The notes beneath the pieces are model-generated. The model was not told the origin of the DNA. It did not search any database and worked only from the letters and a program-made list of their open reading frames with translations. A DNA stretch of 64,000 nucleotides from assembly GCA_024220525.1 (NCBI GenBank), contig JAMYWO010000054.1:126711-190710 (forward strand), given 5' to 3'. A program made the position numbers and the translations under genes. Source of the stretch: Cochliopodium minus (lineage: Eukaryota > Discosea > Himatismenida > Cochliopodiidae). Below are positions 25,791 to 36,155 of the stretch, piece after piece; position 1 is the first letter of the stretch, and every line of letters starts with the position of its first letter.

Positions 25791-28700
25791 ATGAAGAAAA
25801 TAATTAAGAAATCTTTCCCAATTCAAAATCATTTCAGATCATTTTGTGCATATGTGAAAATTGGAGATTATAAAACAAAAGGTATAAAATTATAATCAGT
25901 AAAATAAGGTAAGATTTAAGCTAATATATAGAATGAATATTCAAAATATCAAGTATTAAACAATTCCCCAAAAAAAATATTTAGTGATTTAATTAATCTT
26001 TGGAAAAATAAATAATTTATCAAAATGCAAAGTGAGATCTCCCAATGATCCATTGAATGTTCCATTTGTATCAAAGGCATATGATCTGCTTTTGAATACT
26101 CAAGAATCATTAGAACATTTAAAATGGATGGTGATGAAAGACAATTTGAATCAAGACTTTTGTTTGAGTAAGCGATTTCAGTCATTATTTTATTCAATAT
26201 CTATCTCACTTTTTTGAAATTATCTAGTTGGGTAATTTGATATTCATCTTTATCGTTTTTATAATACTTATATATTTTTGAATAGAAATTCATCTCCATA
26301 CAAAAGACTTCTGATCCAAAGATTTTGCGAATTGACAAATAGAGAAATGTAGATTTTTCTATTTTTAAAAGAAAAATTTGATTAATCTTTTATTTTTAGG
26401 AACGTAGTTGTTCTTAATAGAGATACGACCGAATCAGATATAAAACAAAGAAGGGAAATAGTAAATAGAAAGACAGTTTTCATAAACAGTTCAGGAGTTG
26501 ACGCAGCTATAGGTGGAAAAATTCTTTTTCTTGATGGACTTCAAAACGTAGAAACAAATATCCTTCCAATGTTGAACAATCTAATAGAGAATCGTGATTT
26601 GAATTTGGACGATGGAAATTTTCTATTGAACAGTGAAAGATATGATGAATTACTAACAATATACAATGAAGAGAAAATGAAAAATGACTTCAAGTTAATC
26701 AGAGTAAACCCTGATTTTAGGGTAATCTCTACTTACCATCCAAAATACAAATTTAGCAAAACAATAGATCCTCCTTTTAGAAGTCGTTTTCAATCAAGGA
26801 TAGTCGAGGAAGTTTCTGCAGAAACGAAAATCTTCATCTTGCAAACTCTTTTCCCTCAAATAGACAAAGATGTAATCACTAAATTAGTTGTTGGTGCTTA
26901 TTCTGTAAATTACACTAATCTTAGTGAAACCCAAAAAGATCTCGTCTCTGATCCTTTTGAGTTTCCAATCTTCACAGGATTAGATCACCTCATCTCTTTG
27001 CTCAATACTTTTCCCAATATTAAAATTCAAGAAATATTGGGAAGAATATACCCTATCTCTCCAAAGTTCAAGTTGAATAATGAAACCCAAAGCAAACTTG
27101 TTAATTCTATCTTTTCTAAATCTGTCCCACAAAACAAAAACGACACAAGATACACTTTTGACTCTATCTTCTCAGAAAAATTAAATTCAAAAGAAATATT
27201 ATTTTGTGATTCAAATGGAAATGAAAAGATATTCACCACAAACTCTGGAAATAACAAATCTTTTTTATCTCCTGATTTCAAATTAACTGAAACATCAAAA
27301 ACTATTTTGTCTCAAATGATAGAAGATCATATTGCTAATAGAGACTTTGCTGTTATAGGATCTAAATCAAGTGGAAAATCAACAATAGCCAATGCTTTTT
27401 GCAATTTCTTGGGATATTCAATAGATTCTATAGATACCATTGTAACTTTTTCTTTTAAAAACCAATTAATTAAGTTTATTTTTATAATTATAAATTATTA
27501 AAAAAGACTCTTCACAGTGAAATAAGCTTTCATGAACTTTTCCAGAAAAGAAAAATGAAAGACAACAATGACACTTTCTGGGAAGATTCCCTGTTAGTAA
27601 ACAGAGCAAAAAATGGTGGAGTTGTCATTTTTGACGGTATTGAAAAAGCAGAAATAAATCTAATTTCTTGTTTGCAAAGGCTTGTACAAGACAGAGAATT
27701 TGATTTGTTTGATGGATCAAAGCTAGTCAACAAACAACATTACGAATTCTTCAGGGAAACTCATTCAGAAGAACAATTATTGGAAAAGAGGATATTTTGT
27801 GTTCATCCTTCGTTTAGGTATTATTTATTTAAAAAAAATAAATACAATTTAAATAAAATTCTCTCTTAATAGATTGATATTCCTTGGAAACTTGCCTGAC
27901 AAAAAATCTTACATAACAGAAGAATTATTCCAAATGTTGTCTTGGCATTTCTTGAAAGAGCCCACAACCAATGAAATCAGCGAATTGCTCAACCAATTAG
28001 TCCCAAAAGCAAGTAAAACATCCATCAAAAAATTGCTCCATTTCGTTTCCTTGGTTGAAGAATACAAGAAAAAGGCATCAGATCTTCATGTTTCCCTTTC
28101 TGTCAGACAACTTGTCCGAATACTCACAAAAGTGAGTTCTTTTGACAACCAAGAAGATTTGCTCCATCAATCTATCAAGCAAAACTGTTACTTCCAACTT
28201 CTTCCTTCCACTTCAAAGCAGATCATCGAAAAGTTTTTGTCTAATTGTGGGATCAAGAAAGTGAACTTCACCATTCCCAAAAACTATCTCCAAAATAAAA
28301 AGGAGAAAGAAATTGATCCTAAAACCTTGCACTTGGTTCCAAAAGTTTTGTTTTACGAAATTCCTAACCACTTGGAAACAATAGAACAACTAGAATACGA
28401 TTTCAATCGTGGACAACACGTAACATCTTCAAAATAAATAAAAAACTCTTTTGATTTACTAATTTTAATCCTTTGTTGAAAATAACAGTTGTTGTTAGTT
28501 GGGAATCAAGGTTTTTTTTCTTTCTTTTATATTAAATAAATAAAATTTATAAAATTTATTTTATAGGAGTTTCAAAGAATAAAATAACAGACAGATTTCT
28601 AGAGAAAAACCATCTCAAAGTAATTTTATTTTTATAATCTTCACTTATTCACAAAAAAAACTTAATTTTATTTCATTAAAGAGATATTACCAACAACTTC

Positions 28701-29863
28701 ACAGAGACTCTACAATCTCAAGCATAACCCAACTCATAACTTTTAAAGAAGGAAAACTAGTCTACGAAAATTCTCCGCTTATAGAAGCAGTGATCAACGA
28801 TGCAGTTCTAGTTCTCGACGAAGCAGATAAGTGTTCTCCTGAATTATTAGGATTTTTGAAATGTTTGTTGGTTGATGGTAAAAAAAAAAAAAAAAATTTT
28901 TTAAAAAAAAACTTTCATCATGAAAAGGACAAATGGCTTTGAGTGATGGAAGAAAGATCATTTCTGAGAAGTTACTGAAGCTAGCTGGAATCGAAAATCC
29001 TCCAGACAACATCATCAAAATGTCTTCTTCATTCAGAATCATCTGCCTTGCAAACAAGGGAGGAGTAAAAATAAAAAAAAATAAAAAAATAAAAATAAAA
29101 CATAAAAATAAAAACAAAATGAAAATAAAAATAAATGAATAAATAAAAAAAATATTTTTTTTTTCGTAAAAAGTTCCCATTTCAAGGACACAACGTTTTA
29201 GAAGAGTTAGGAGGATTGTTCGAGACATATATTATCGAAAACCCTGAATTAGAGAGTGAAGTGCAGCTCCTAGAAAAATTTGGGCCAAACGTCGACAAAA
29301 GCACATTGAGAAAACTTTCTTCTGCTTTCCAAAAACTCAGACACTTGGTAAATGAAGGACAACTCAACTATCCTTATTCTCTCAGGTAAAAAAAAAAAAA
29401 AAAAGATAAACAAAGAAATAAATTTAAAATAAAAACGATCATTTCTATTAAAAGAGAAAATATTTCAATTGTGAAACACTTGAATGGTAAAAATACTTGA
29501 TTTAAAAATAATGCAATTAAAAATTAAATAAACAGATTAATATTAATATTTTTAAATAATAAAAAAATATTGAAAAATATTTGATTTGTTTTTTAGCATA
29601 TCCAAACAGTTCTATCGAGTCTGCTTTGGAAAATGTGTTTTCGTTTGATTATTACAATAAATCAGTCAAGGAACTAATAACTAAAACTTTCATGGAAAAC
29701 GGCTTCAAATTTACCGAAAAGTTCCTGAATCCATCTCTCCAAGTCTCCCCACAATCCAACTTGTTCATTGAGTTTCTCAACATCAGACCTAACAGTGACA
29801 CTACTCAATCTGACAATCCCAAACATGGAAAAGTAGATCCTAATGGAAGTCCTCACGTCGGAG
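25791..29863 (+). CDS. VWA8: VWA8-like mitochondrial AAA ATPase (3'-truncated by gap)
   Basis: It matches human VWA8, a matrix-facing mitochondrial multi-AAA protein, along its length. The start at 25791 gives a basic, Ser/Phe-rich presequence. Fourteen exons were resolved: 25791-25881, 26033-26167, 26228-26231, 26286-26348, 26400-27441, 27507-27817, 27873-28419, 28489-28510, 28567-28619, 28682-28877, 28928-29064, 29174-29385, 29455-29486, 29597-29863. Total 3,112 nt, phases consistent. Motifs: LNRDTTESDIKQRREI, a first degenerate nucleotide loop (IGNSSPYKR), an intact second Walker A (GSKSSGKS), Walker B (VVIFDG), a third loop with the Lys-preceding Gly changed (GNQGVSK), LVLDEADK, and the conserved HGKVDPNGSPHVGG near the end. 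The C-terminal VWA domain should follow but is lost in a low-complexity intron and assembly gap. The long middle segment of the human protein is absent. Confidence 0.9.
26228..26231 (+). other. 4-nt micro-exon (TTGG) in the VWA8-like gene
   Basis: The preceding exon ends TTG A, this exon gives TTGG, and the next begins A AAT TCA. Together they read L-I-G-N-S-S and restore the nucleotide-loop motif IGNSSPYKR that aligns with human VWA8. AG precedes and GT follows the four bases. Skipping it would shift the frame. The flanking introns are 60 and 54 nt. Confidence 0.75.
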
Positions 29864-29865
29864 GT

Positions 29866-29975
29866 TTTATTTTATTTTTTTATTTTTTTATTTTTTTGTT
29901 TTTTATTTTTTTATTTTTTTATTTTTTATTTTTTTATTTTTTTATTTTTTTATTTTTTTATTTTTTTATTTTTTT
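29866..29975 (+). repeat. (T6-7A)n low-complexity tract at a contig edge
   Basis: About 110 bases consist of T-runs separated by single A bases, with one G. It lies in the intron after the last VWA8-like exon and ends at the N at 29976. This kind of repeat typically stops assembly and explains the missing 3' part of the gene. Confidence 0.85.
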
Positions 29976-29976
29976 N
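29976..29976. other. Assembly junction (single N)
   Basis: One ambiguous base joins two unrelated pieces. The left side is VWA8-like intron repeat. The right side starts with ~78 bases identical to 31990-32067, the 3' end of the kinase/primase-like gene. No sequence bridges them. Confidence 0.9.
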
Positions 29977-30010
29977 AAGATACAAGAACAAGTCTCAATT
30001 CATATTTAAT
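29977..30010 (+). CDS. Duplicate 3' end of the kinase/primase-like gene
   Basis: The first 34 bases after the N encode KIQEQVSIHI and a TAA stop. They are identical, as are the following ~45 bases, to the end of the gene at 30980-32023. They show that a second copy of that 3' end, or the same locus in another haplotype, lies immediately upstream of the GLUG-like gene start at 30111. Only this fragment is visible. Confidence 0.7.
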
Positions 30011-30110
30011 TTTGATTCTTAATAAATATTTTTTAAATTTAATCTTTCGTTTTTATGTTTTCATTATTTCGTAAAATAGTTGAACAATCAAGATTAAAAA
30101 AAAAAAAAAA

Positions 30111-30862
30111 ATGAATTGGAAATTTATTTTTTTATTTTCTTTGTTCTTTATCTATTTTGTAAGATCACAAATAATTCAAATCTCTAATTGCAATGAATTA
30201 CAGGATATGGTCTTTTCATAATAAAAATAATTTTTTTTTTTTTAAACAACTTTGAGTTTAAAAACAGATAACCAACAATACAACTATTGAATACAAATTG
30301 ATAAACAATATAAATTGTAATGATAACACCAATTTTGTGCCTGTGGGTAATTCTTCAAGTCCTTTCATGGGAACGATAGATGGGCAATATAATTCAATAT
30401 TCAATCTCACCATTGTATCATCATCATCCTATATTGGATTAATTAGAAATTCATTGAATGCCATCTTCAAAAATATTTTATTTGACAACATAAATATTTC
30501 TTGCAGAAAATATTGTTCCATCCTCACTTCTAATTCAACTAATGATCAAATATCTGGATGTAAGATCCAAAATACCTTTTCTCAATATAATCTAATCACC
30601 AATATGGCGGATATCAGTGGAGGATATGCAGCAAATGCAAATAATTTGATGATATCAAATTGTTCAATTGAAGATACCACCATCAATGGGAGTAACTTTT
30701 TTTTTCAAAAGAATATAAGAAATTTTATTTTTCATACAAAAGCGTACGATTCTGGTGGAATAAGTGGTAAAGCATCTAACAGTAATTTCATTGGGTGCTA
30801 TAATTTAGGAATAAAGAATCTAGATATTCCAACAATAAGTGTTTCTTTTGCAAGTGCAGGAG
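30111..30862 (+). CDS. GLUG-like surface protein, N-terminal half
   Basis: The ATG at 30111 opens a signal peptide (MNWKFIFLFSLFFIYFVRS). After introns near 30214-30266 and ~30694-30750, the exons encode an Asn/Ser-rich beta-repeat region. It includes MGTIDGQYNSIFNLTI and GLUG-type segments such as GGISGKASNSNFIGCYN. The last exon ends GCA GGA G before a GT donor at 30863 and then the left end of the MITE-like element. Joined to the exon at 204-311, the frame continues as another GLUG motif (GGIVAKC). This 5' half and the gene at 204-2150 therefore most likely form one protein: signal peptide, GLUG repeats, stalk, TM. Its present position inside the window is probably an assembly artefact. 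Confidence 0.75.
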
Positions 30863-30878
30863 GTAATTTTTTTTTTTA

Positions 30879-30978
30879 TCATAAGGGGAAATTTTTTTTT
30901 CTTTTTAATATGTGTCTGTACCTCCAGACACATATTTTTAACACGATAAAAAAAATCATTCATCTCTATATTGGAGAT
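30879..30978. mobile_element. MITE-like element, left part (copy 1)
   Basis: It starts after TA with TCATAAGGGGAAAT, the mirror of the right end at positions 145-159 of the window. It contains the same central palindrome with one mismatch (30908-30937), and stops at the N. The overlap with positions 1-79 shows that the two parts are one element or two near-identical copies. Confidence 0.7.
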
Positions 30979-30979
30979 N
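30979..30979. other. Assembly junction (single N)
   Basis: A single N separates the truncated MITE-like element from the middle of a kinase coding sequence. The breakpoint falls in a repeated sequence on the left and inside an exon on the right, so it is not a natural junction. Confidence 0.9.
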
Positions 30980-32023
30980 TCTTACTTCACCAACAAAGGA
31001 GGTTACACTTTCGATAAGGATTCTCTTCCTGAAGCACATCAATTCTGCTACGAAAACTCTATCAAAAATGTAGAAAATGGAAATTCTTTGATAATTGATA
31101 ATACCAACTCGAGAAAGAGCGAATACAACAAATACGTTAGACTTGCTGCTAAACATGAGTTTCATGTAACCATTCTTGAAATTTATTGCTGTGATTTGGA
31201 AAGAGCAAAGTTTTTCATGAAAAGAAGCCTTCACGATGTTCCTATCAAAAACATAATGATGATGGAAGCAAGGTGGGAGACTGATGACGAATCTGTTTTA
31301 CTCGAACCATATCTCGATCAATTTTCAGATTTGGATGTGAACCAAAACAAAAACCAACTTGTAACATCAAACACTGTGAGATTACAACAATACTTGACAA
31401 CCCACAAGTTCTTCCACAACTCCAAAAAAAGAACCAAAACACATCTTTTTATGGCTGCTGGAGACAATTCCTCGATCTATGTTGATATTCCACCAAAATT
31501 CAAAGAGGAATTCTACAAAATCTATTATGAATGTGATGAACCAAAATATTTTAGTGAAATGATAGTAGATAAGTTTAGAATGTATTTTGACATCGATTTT
31601 AAAGATAAAGAAGTAGATAATTCCCTTTTGATTTCAATTGCAGAAACAATGAGAGAACATTGCAACTCAAAAGTCTATGTTACAGGATGTACAGCCAACG
31701 GAAAATGTGGATATCATTATCATTGTTATGATACCATCGTTGAATATGACAAAGCTCTCGAAATTCGCATAGAGATCATCAAACTCCTTAACAAAAAGTA
31801 TCCTGAAAGAAATTGGGATACAATAATCGATGATGCTGTCTATAAATTTGGTATTAGAATGTATGGTTCCAGAAAAGTAACCAAAACTGTTGATATGGGA
31901 AGACTTTATCAAGTTTACTACTTAATTGAACAAGATGGCAGTGTTATTGAAAATCCTATTGAAAAATTGTACGAACTTAAAGATGCTTGGAAGATACAAG
32001 AACAAGTCTCAATTCATATTTAA
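30980..32023 (+). CDS. P-loop kinase / primase-like (AEP) fusion, 5'-truncated
   Basis: The first ~115 visible residues match the second half of an N4BP2-type polynucleotide kinase domain: YFTNKGGYTFD, then LPEAHQFC, then SLIIDNTN, then YVRLAAKHEF. The Walker A part lies beyond the gap. After a linker of ~85 residues comes a region with archaeo-eukaryotic primase signatures. These are MYFDIDF (31580-31600, metal-binding Asp pair), GYHYH (31708-31722), and WDTIIDD..VYK followed by RMYGSRK (to ~31878). This order is that of PrimPol and large-DNA-virus primases. No helicase domain follows; it ends TAA. A role in nucleic-acid repair or priming is inferred. The primase call rests on motif spacing, not a search. 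The source could be ancient transfer from a large DNA virus. A second 3' end is at 29977. Confidence 0.62.
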   Translation, partial: SYFTNKGGYTFDKDSLPEAHQFCYENSIKNVENGNSLIIDNTNSRKSEYNKYVRLAAKHEFHVTILEIYCCDLERAKFFMKRSLHDVPIKNIMMMEARWETDDESVLLEPYLDQFSDLDVNQNKNQLVTSNTVRLQQYLTTHKFFHNSKKRTKTHLFMAAGDNSSIYVDIPPKFKEEFYKIYYECDEPKYFSEMIVDKFRMYFDIDFKDKEVDNSLLISIAETMREHCNSKVYVTGCTANGKCGYHYHCYDTIVEYDKALEIRIEIIKLLNKKYPERNWDTIIDDAVYKFGIRMYGSRKVTKTVDMGRLYQVYYLIEQDGSVIENPIEKLYELKDAWKIQEQVSIHI

Positions 32024-32146
32024 TTTTGATTCTTAATAAATATTTTTTAAATTTAATCTTTCGTTTTGTATTTGTTCTATTCACCAACTTTGAAAATTGT
32101 TTATTAAAGTTATTATTTTTTGTTGAAATTTGAATTAAGAGAAAGA

Positions 32147-35100
32147 TTAGTCATCATCAGAATAACCAGAAAGCCAACAAGTAGCATTCTTTACATATCT
32201 CATCGTTCCCGCATTATCAAATCGTTCATATAACTTGGTGAAACCACAGTCAATAACACATCTTCCATAATCAGAGTTTCCTTCAACATACTATTTAAAC
32301 AATTAAATTTTAGTTTCAAAACTCTTAAACATAAAATTTTCATTATTTTTAACAATTCAAAAATTTTTACCATGATGCAAGGATGACCCTCACTTGAAGT
32401 AGCCAAAACTTCTATTGGATAAGGAACAGAAACAGGATGACAAATGGTGATTCCTTTTTAAAAAATTTTCGTAAAAAAAATTTTGTTTTTTGTAAATTTA
32501 ATCTTACCTTCGTAGAAAGACTCTATCCCTACAGTGATGGGATGGTATCTGGTAAAACTACACTTGGAATAAGGATCACTGGATGCTTTCATAATCTTGG
32601 TACAATAATCGTTTCCTGTAAACTGCATCCCGAAAAGTCTTTTTACCTAAGAAAAAAAAAATTTTGTTTATCATTTTTAATTTAAATCCAGTTAATTTAT
32701 TACCAATCTTTGAGTATGACTTGATCCAGACTCAGCATCATTCTCTTCCCACAAGTACAAGCCCTTTCCTAAAAATTGTTTAAATATCTCAAATTTTTTA
32801 ATTTTTTTAAATTATTTTTACCACTCCTGTAAGCCTCCACTACTCTGTCAACAAAGTCCTCATTCTTGGGCTGAACAGTGAAGAAACTGATTACCCAAAT
32901 GACATCGTACTCATTCATGAGCTTCAAAAATTCATCCTCATCTTTGGTGCAATGCCAATCAAATCCCTTTTCTGACAAAGCTTTTCCAGTGTGATCCTTA
33001 AAACCGTCCATGCTAAACAAAAAATAATGAATTTAAAAAAAATTTGTGTTTAAAATATCCTTACTACCATCCCTCTTCCTCATAAAATTTTCCAATCAAC
33101 ACTCTGACTCCCTTAAAAGATTTGTTTGGGGCAAGGTCAAATTTATCACCTATAACAACAAAAAAAATTATTTAATAAAAATAAGAATTTTTTTACCTTT
33201 GGGATTTTTGTGAGGGTCATATTGAATTTTCTTTTTGTCATACATCTTGATGTTCCATGACTGTTTTTTGATTCTCATGTTGAAATACTCAAACTTTCTC
33301 TTCTTCTGTCCAATCTCGTCGAAAATGAGAAAGTTGTCTCCAATGACGTTGAAAGTGGTGGTCACGGGTTTTTTGAGATGCGGTTCCTTGAAGGTAATGA
33401 ATCCACTTGCTTGAAACACGATCAACTTGTCGATCATTTTAGGATCATTGATGGGATATTGACATCTAGGACATTTGATCTGTTGTTGATAGATTTCATC
33501 ATAAAGAGAAACCTTCTCAGATCCCTTTGCAATTAAAGCAGGCTTCTTGTTGAACTCGCAATTTCCATTACCACAATAAACGACATAGTTCAAGCCAGGA
33601 AACATCATGTCAAAGTTTTGAGAAGGGTTTTTAGGGTCGTGGAGCTTGAAGTAGTTGTTTCCAATGAAGTACCACCCAAACTTCTTCAGGATAAAAACAG
33701 CTGATTCATTGATCCCTTTCCTGGAAGGTTTAACGAGCCATTTGTCCAGAACTTCTTCACTGTAATCTATTTCTTGCAAGTACAAAGAAACGCTCTGATA
33801 CTTTTGCATTTTGACCTCCACTTCTACGTTTTGGTAAGTATGTATGGTCTGTCTCATTTCGTACAAAGAACTCAAAGGAAAGACATTTGAAGGAAAGCTC
33901 TTGACGTAGGTGTCATTCGATTTGTCGACACAAGTGAGAGGGAAAGTAGGAACAAGAGCATTTGGGATGTTCATGTTTTGTTCTCTGAATGTATACAAAG
34001 AAGGAAGATCGAAGCTGCAAGAAATACCCACCTCTATCTCCCCATGTTCTGCATTATCCACATGGTACCATCTCACTACTTCTTTAGAGGAGCATCCCGC
34101 AAGTGGAAGACAAACAAATCCCATGAAATCATCTTTGCCGATGATGTCATGGTCGTATATGGAAATACTGATGGAATGTCTTGGGGTTACATCCGTTACT
34201 TTCAGTTTACAAGTTTCATTCCAAACAGGATCGAGTGTCTTCTTCTGAATTTTACTTTTCCAAGTTTGGTCTTGGAAATGTACTTTATATATTGCAGTTT
34301 TAAAGCTTTAAATTAATAAAAAACAATAATTTTTTTTTTACCTAACACATAAGGATCACTTTTTCCATTCTATAATTAAAAAATAAAAAAATTTGAAAGA
34401 ATACTTTTTTTTTTTTTGTTTACACTGTCCATTGAAACCATGTTTTTCCCTTGAATAAACCTCAAAGTAATTGTACCACTTGCTGTTTTCGTTTGTCTAG
34501 TTTCGTAGGTTCTATAACACGGAATGTTGAGGGAGGATATAGGAGTAACTTTGAGACTATTAATAACCAAATTCTTTGAAAATTCATTCAATTTGTTCAT
34601 AAATCCCTTCTTTTTCTCTTTTTTCACTTCTTTCTCTACTTTTTGAGGTACTTCGTTTAACATTTCACCTTGGTTGGGCGGTTTGGATTGGGTTTGTATT
34701 ATCACTATTTGTTGATTTTGAAATTGGCCTTGCTGTTGTGGAGGAAATTGACTTTGTTGTTGTGGAGGAAGCAATCCCTGTTGTGGAGGAAATTGACCTT
34801 GCTGAGGAGGAAATTGTCCTTGTTGTTGTGGAGGTAGCAATCCTTGTTGTGGAGGAAATTGACTTTGTTGGGGTTGTGGAGTGGTTAACACTTGTTGTGG
34901 TGGTTGATTTTGAGGTGGGAATTGACCTTGTTGTGGTTGTGGAGGAAATTGTCCCTGTGGATACTGTCCTTGTTGTGGTGGTTGGTTTTGTTGTGGAAAA
35001 TGACCTTGCTGAGGAGGAAATTGTCCTTGTTGTTGTGGAGGGAACTGAATTTGTTGTGGAGGAAATTGACTTTGTTGGGGTTGTGGAGTGGTTAACACTT

Positions 35101-35935
35101 GTTGTGGTGGTTGATTTTGAGGAGGGAATTGACCTTGTTGTGGTTGTTGTGGAGGAAATTGTCCTTGTGGATACTGTCCTTGTTGTGGTGGTTGATTTTG
35201 AGGGGGTAGTTGTCCTTGTTGAGTTTCTGGTTGTTTAAGAGGCATGCTTTGTGGATTTTGTTTCGGAGGCATCTTTGGAGGCATCTTGGGTGGAATCTTT
35301 GAAGGTGGAGTTTTTTTGGTACCCTCTTGTGAAACTTCTGGTAACTTGAATCCTTGTTTGGGTGGAATTTTTTGAACTAGAGGTGGTCCTTTTTTCACCA
35401 TTTTGTTTGGAGGATTTTTCATTGGTAATTGTTTGATAGGGGGATTGCTTGTATCACCTTGTGATTGTTGAGAAAAATCTTGTTGAGGTGGATATTGTAC
35501 CTGTGGTTGTTGATATCCTTGTGATTGTTGAGAATAATCTTGTTGAAGTGGAAATTGCCCTTGTGGTTGTTGATATCCTTGTGATTGTTGAGAAAAATCT
35601 TGTTGAGGTGGATATTGTACTTGTGGTTGTTGATATCCTTGTGGTTGTTGGGAATAATCCTGTTGAGGTGGATATTGAACTTGTGGTTGTTGATATCCTT
35701 GTGGTTGTTGAGAATAATCCTGTTGAGGTGGATATTGTTGTGGTGGGTATCCTTGTTGATATCCTTGTTGTGGTGGATATTGTTGTGGTGGGTATCCTTG
35801 TTGATATCCCTGTTGTGGATATTGTTGTGGGTATCCTTGTTGATATCCTTGCTGTGGATATTGTGGTTGCTGATATCCTTGAGGGTATTGATAATTTTGT
35901 TGATAGCCTTGCTGATAATTTTGTTGCTGATCCAT
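32147..35935 (-). CDS. PQ-rich / C2 / zinc-ribbon protein with GATase-like C-terminus
   Basis: The N-terminal ~430 residues (34630-35935) are Gln/Pro/Gly/Tyr-rich, in PQQGYQQ and PPQQGQF repeats. A basic helix follows, then a C2 domain split by introns at ~34320-34430: KNMVSMD, then GKSDPYVLG, then KTLDPVWNET, then SIYDHDIIGKDDFMGFV. The acidic loop residues look suited to Ca2+. The next exon (~33196-34265) contains two CxxC pairs about 40 residues apart (YCGNGNCEF and CPRCQYP), a probable zinc ribbon. The final exons (32147-33150) encode a Rossmann-like region. It has RVLIGKFYEEEGW, YDVIWVISF and YLWEENDAESGSSH, reminiscent of class-I glutamine-amidotransferase-like folds, without a proven catalytic triad. 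The protein ends DDD-TAA. It is probably a Ca2+-dependent membrane-binding protein; the PQ tail is like those of some annexins and copines. The C-terminal assignment is tentative. Confidence 0.7.
34738..35930 (-). repeat. Gln/Pro-coding tandem repeat
   Basis: Two repeat families encode the N-terminal tail of the C2 protein. Distal units (35450-35730) are ~60 nt long and encode QGYQQPQ..YPPQQDYSQQP; five near-identical copies are seen. Proximal units (34738-35210) encode QGQFPPQ and a duplicated block of about 200 nt. Repeat lengths are multiples of three. All long frames on the other strand are shadows. Confidence 0.85.
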
Positions 35936-36155
35936 TAATCAAAATTAATTTCAGATTAGATAAGATTTCCTATTTTTTTTTTTTTTATCATATTCATCAA
36001 TTATCACTAAATATTCAATTATTATAATTAGAAAGATAAAAAAAATAAAATTATAAAAAAATGCTTTGGACTATCCATTTATTAAAGGATCTTCAAAAGG
36101 TGATCTCCTGTGAACAATTTATAAATAATAAATTGAGTTAGTTGTGGGACGATGG

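Noticed and set aside
34738-35942. Several long frames opposite or out of frame in the PQ repeat
   Set aside because: Any triplet-phased repeat opens extra frames. The minus-strand frame with the PQ tail continues into a C2 domain, so it is the real one.
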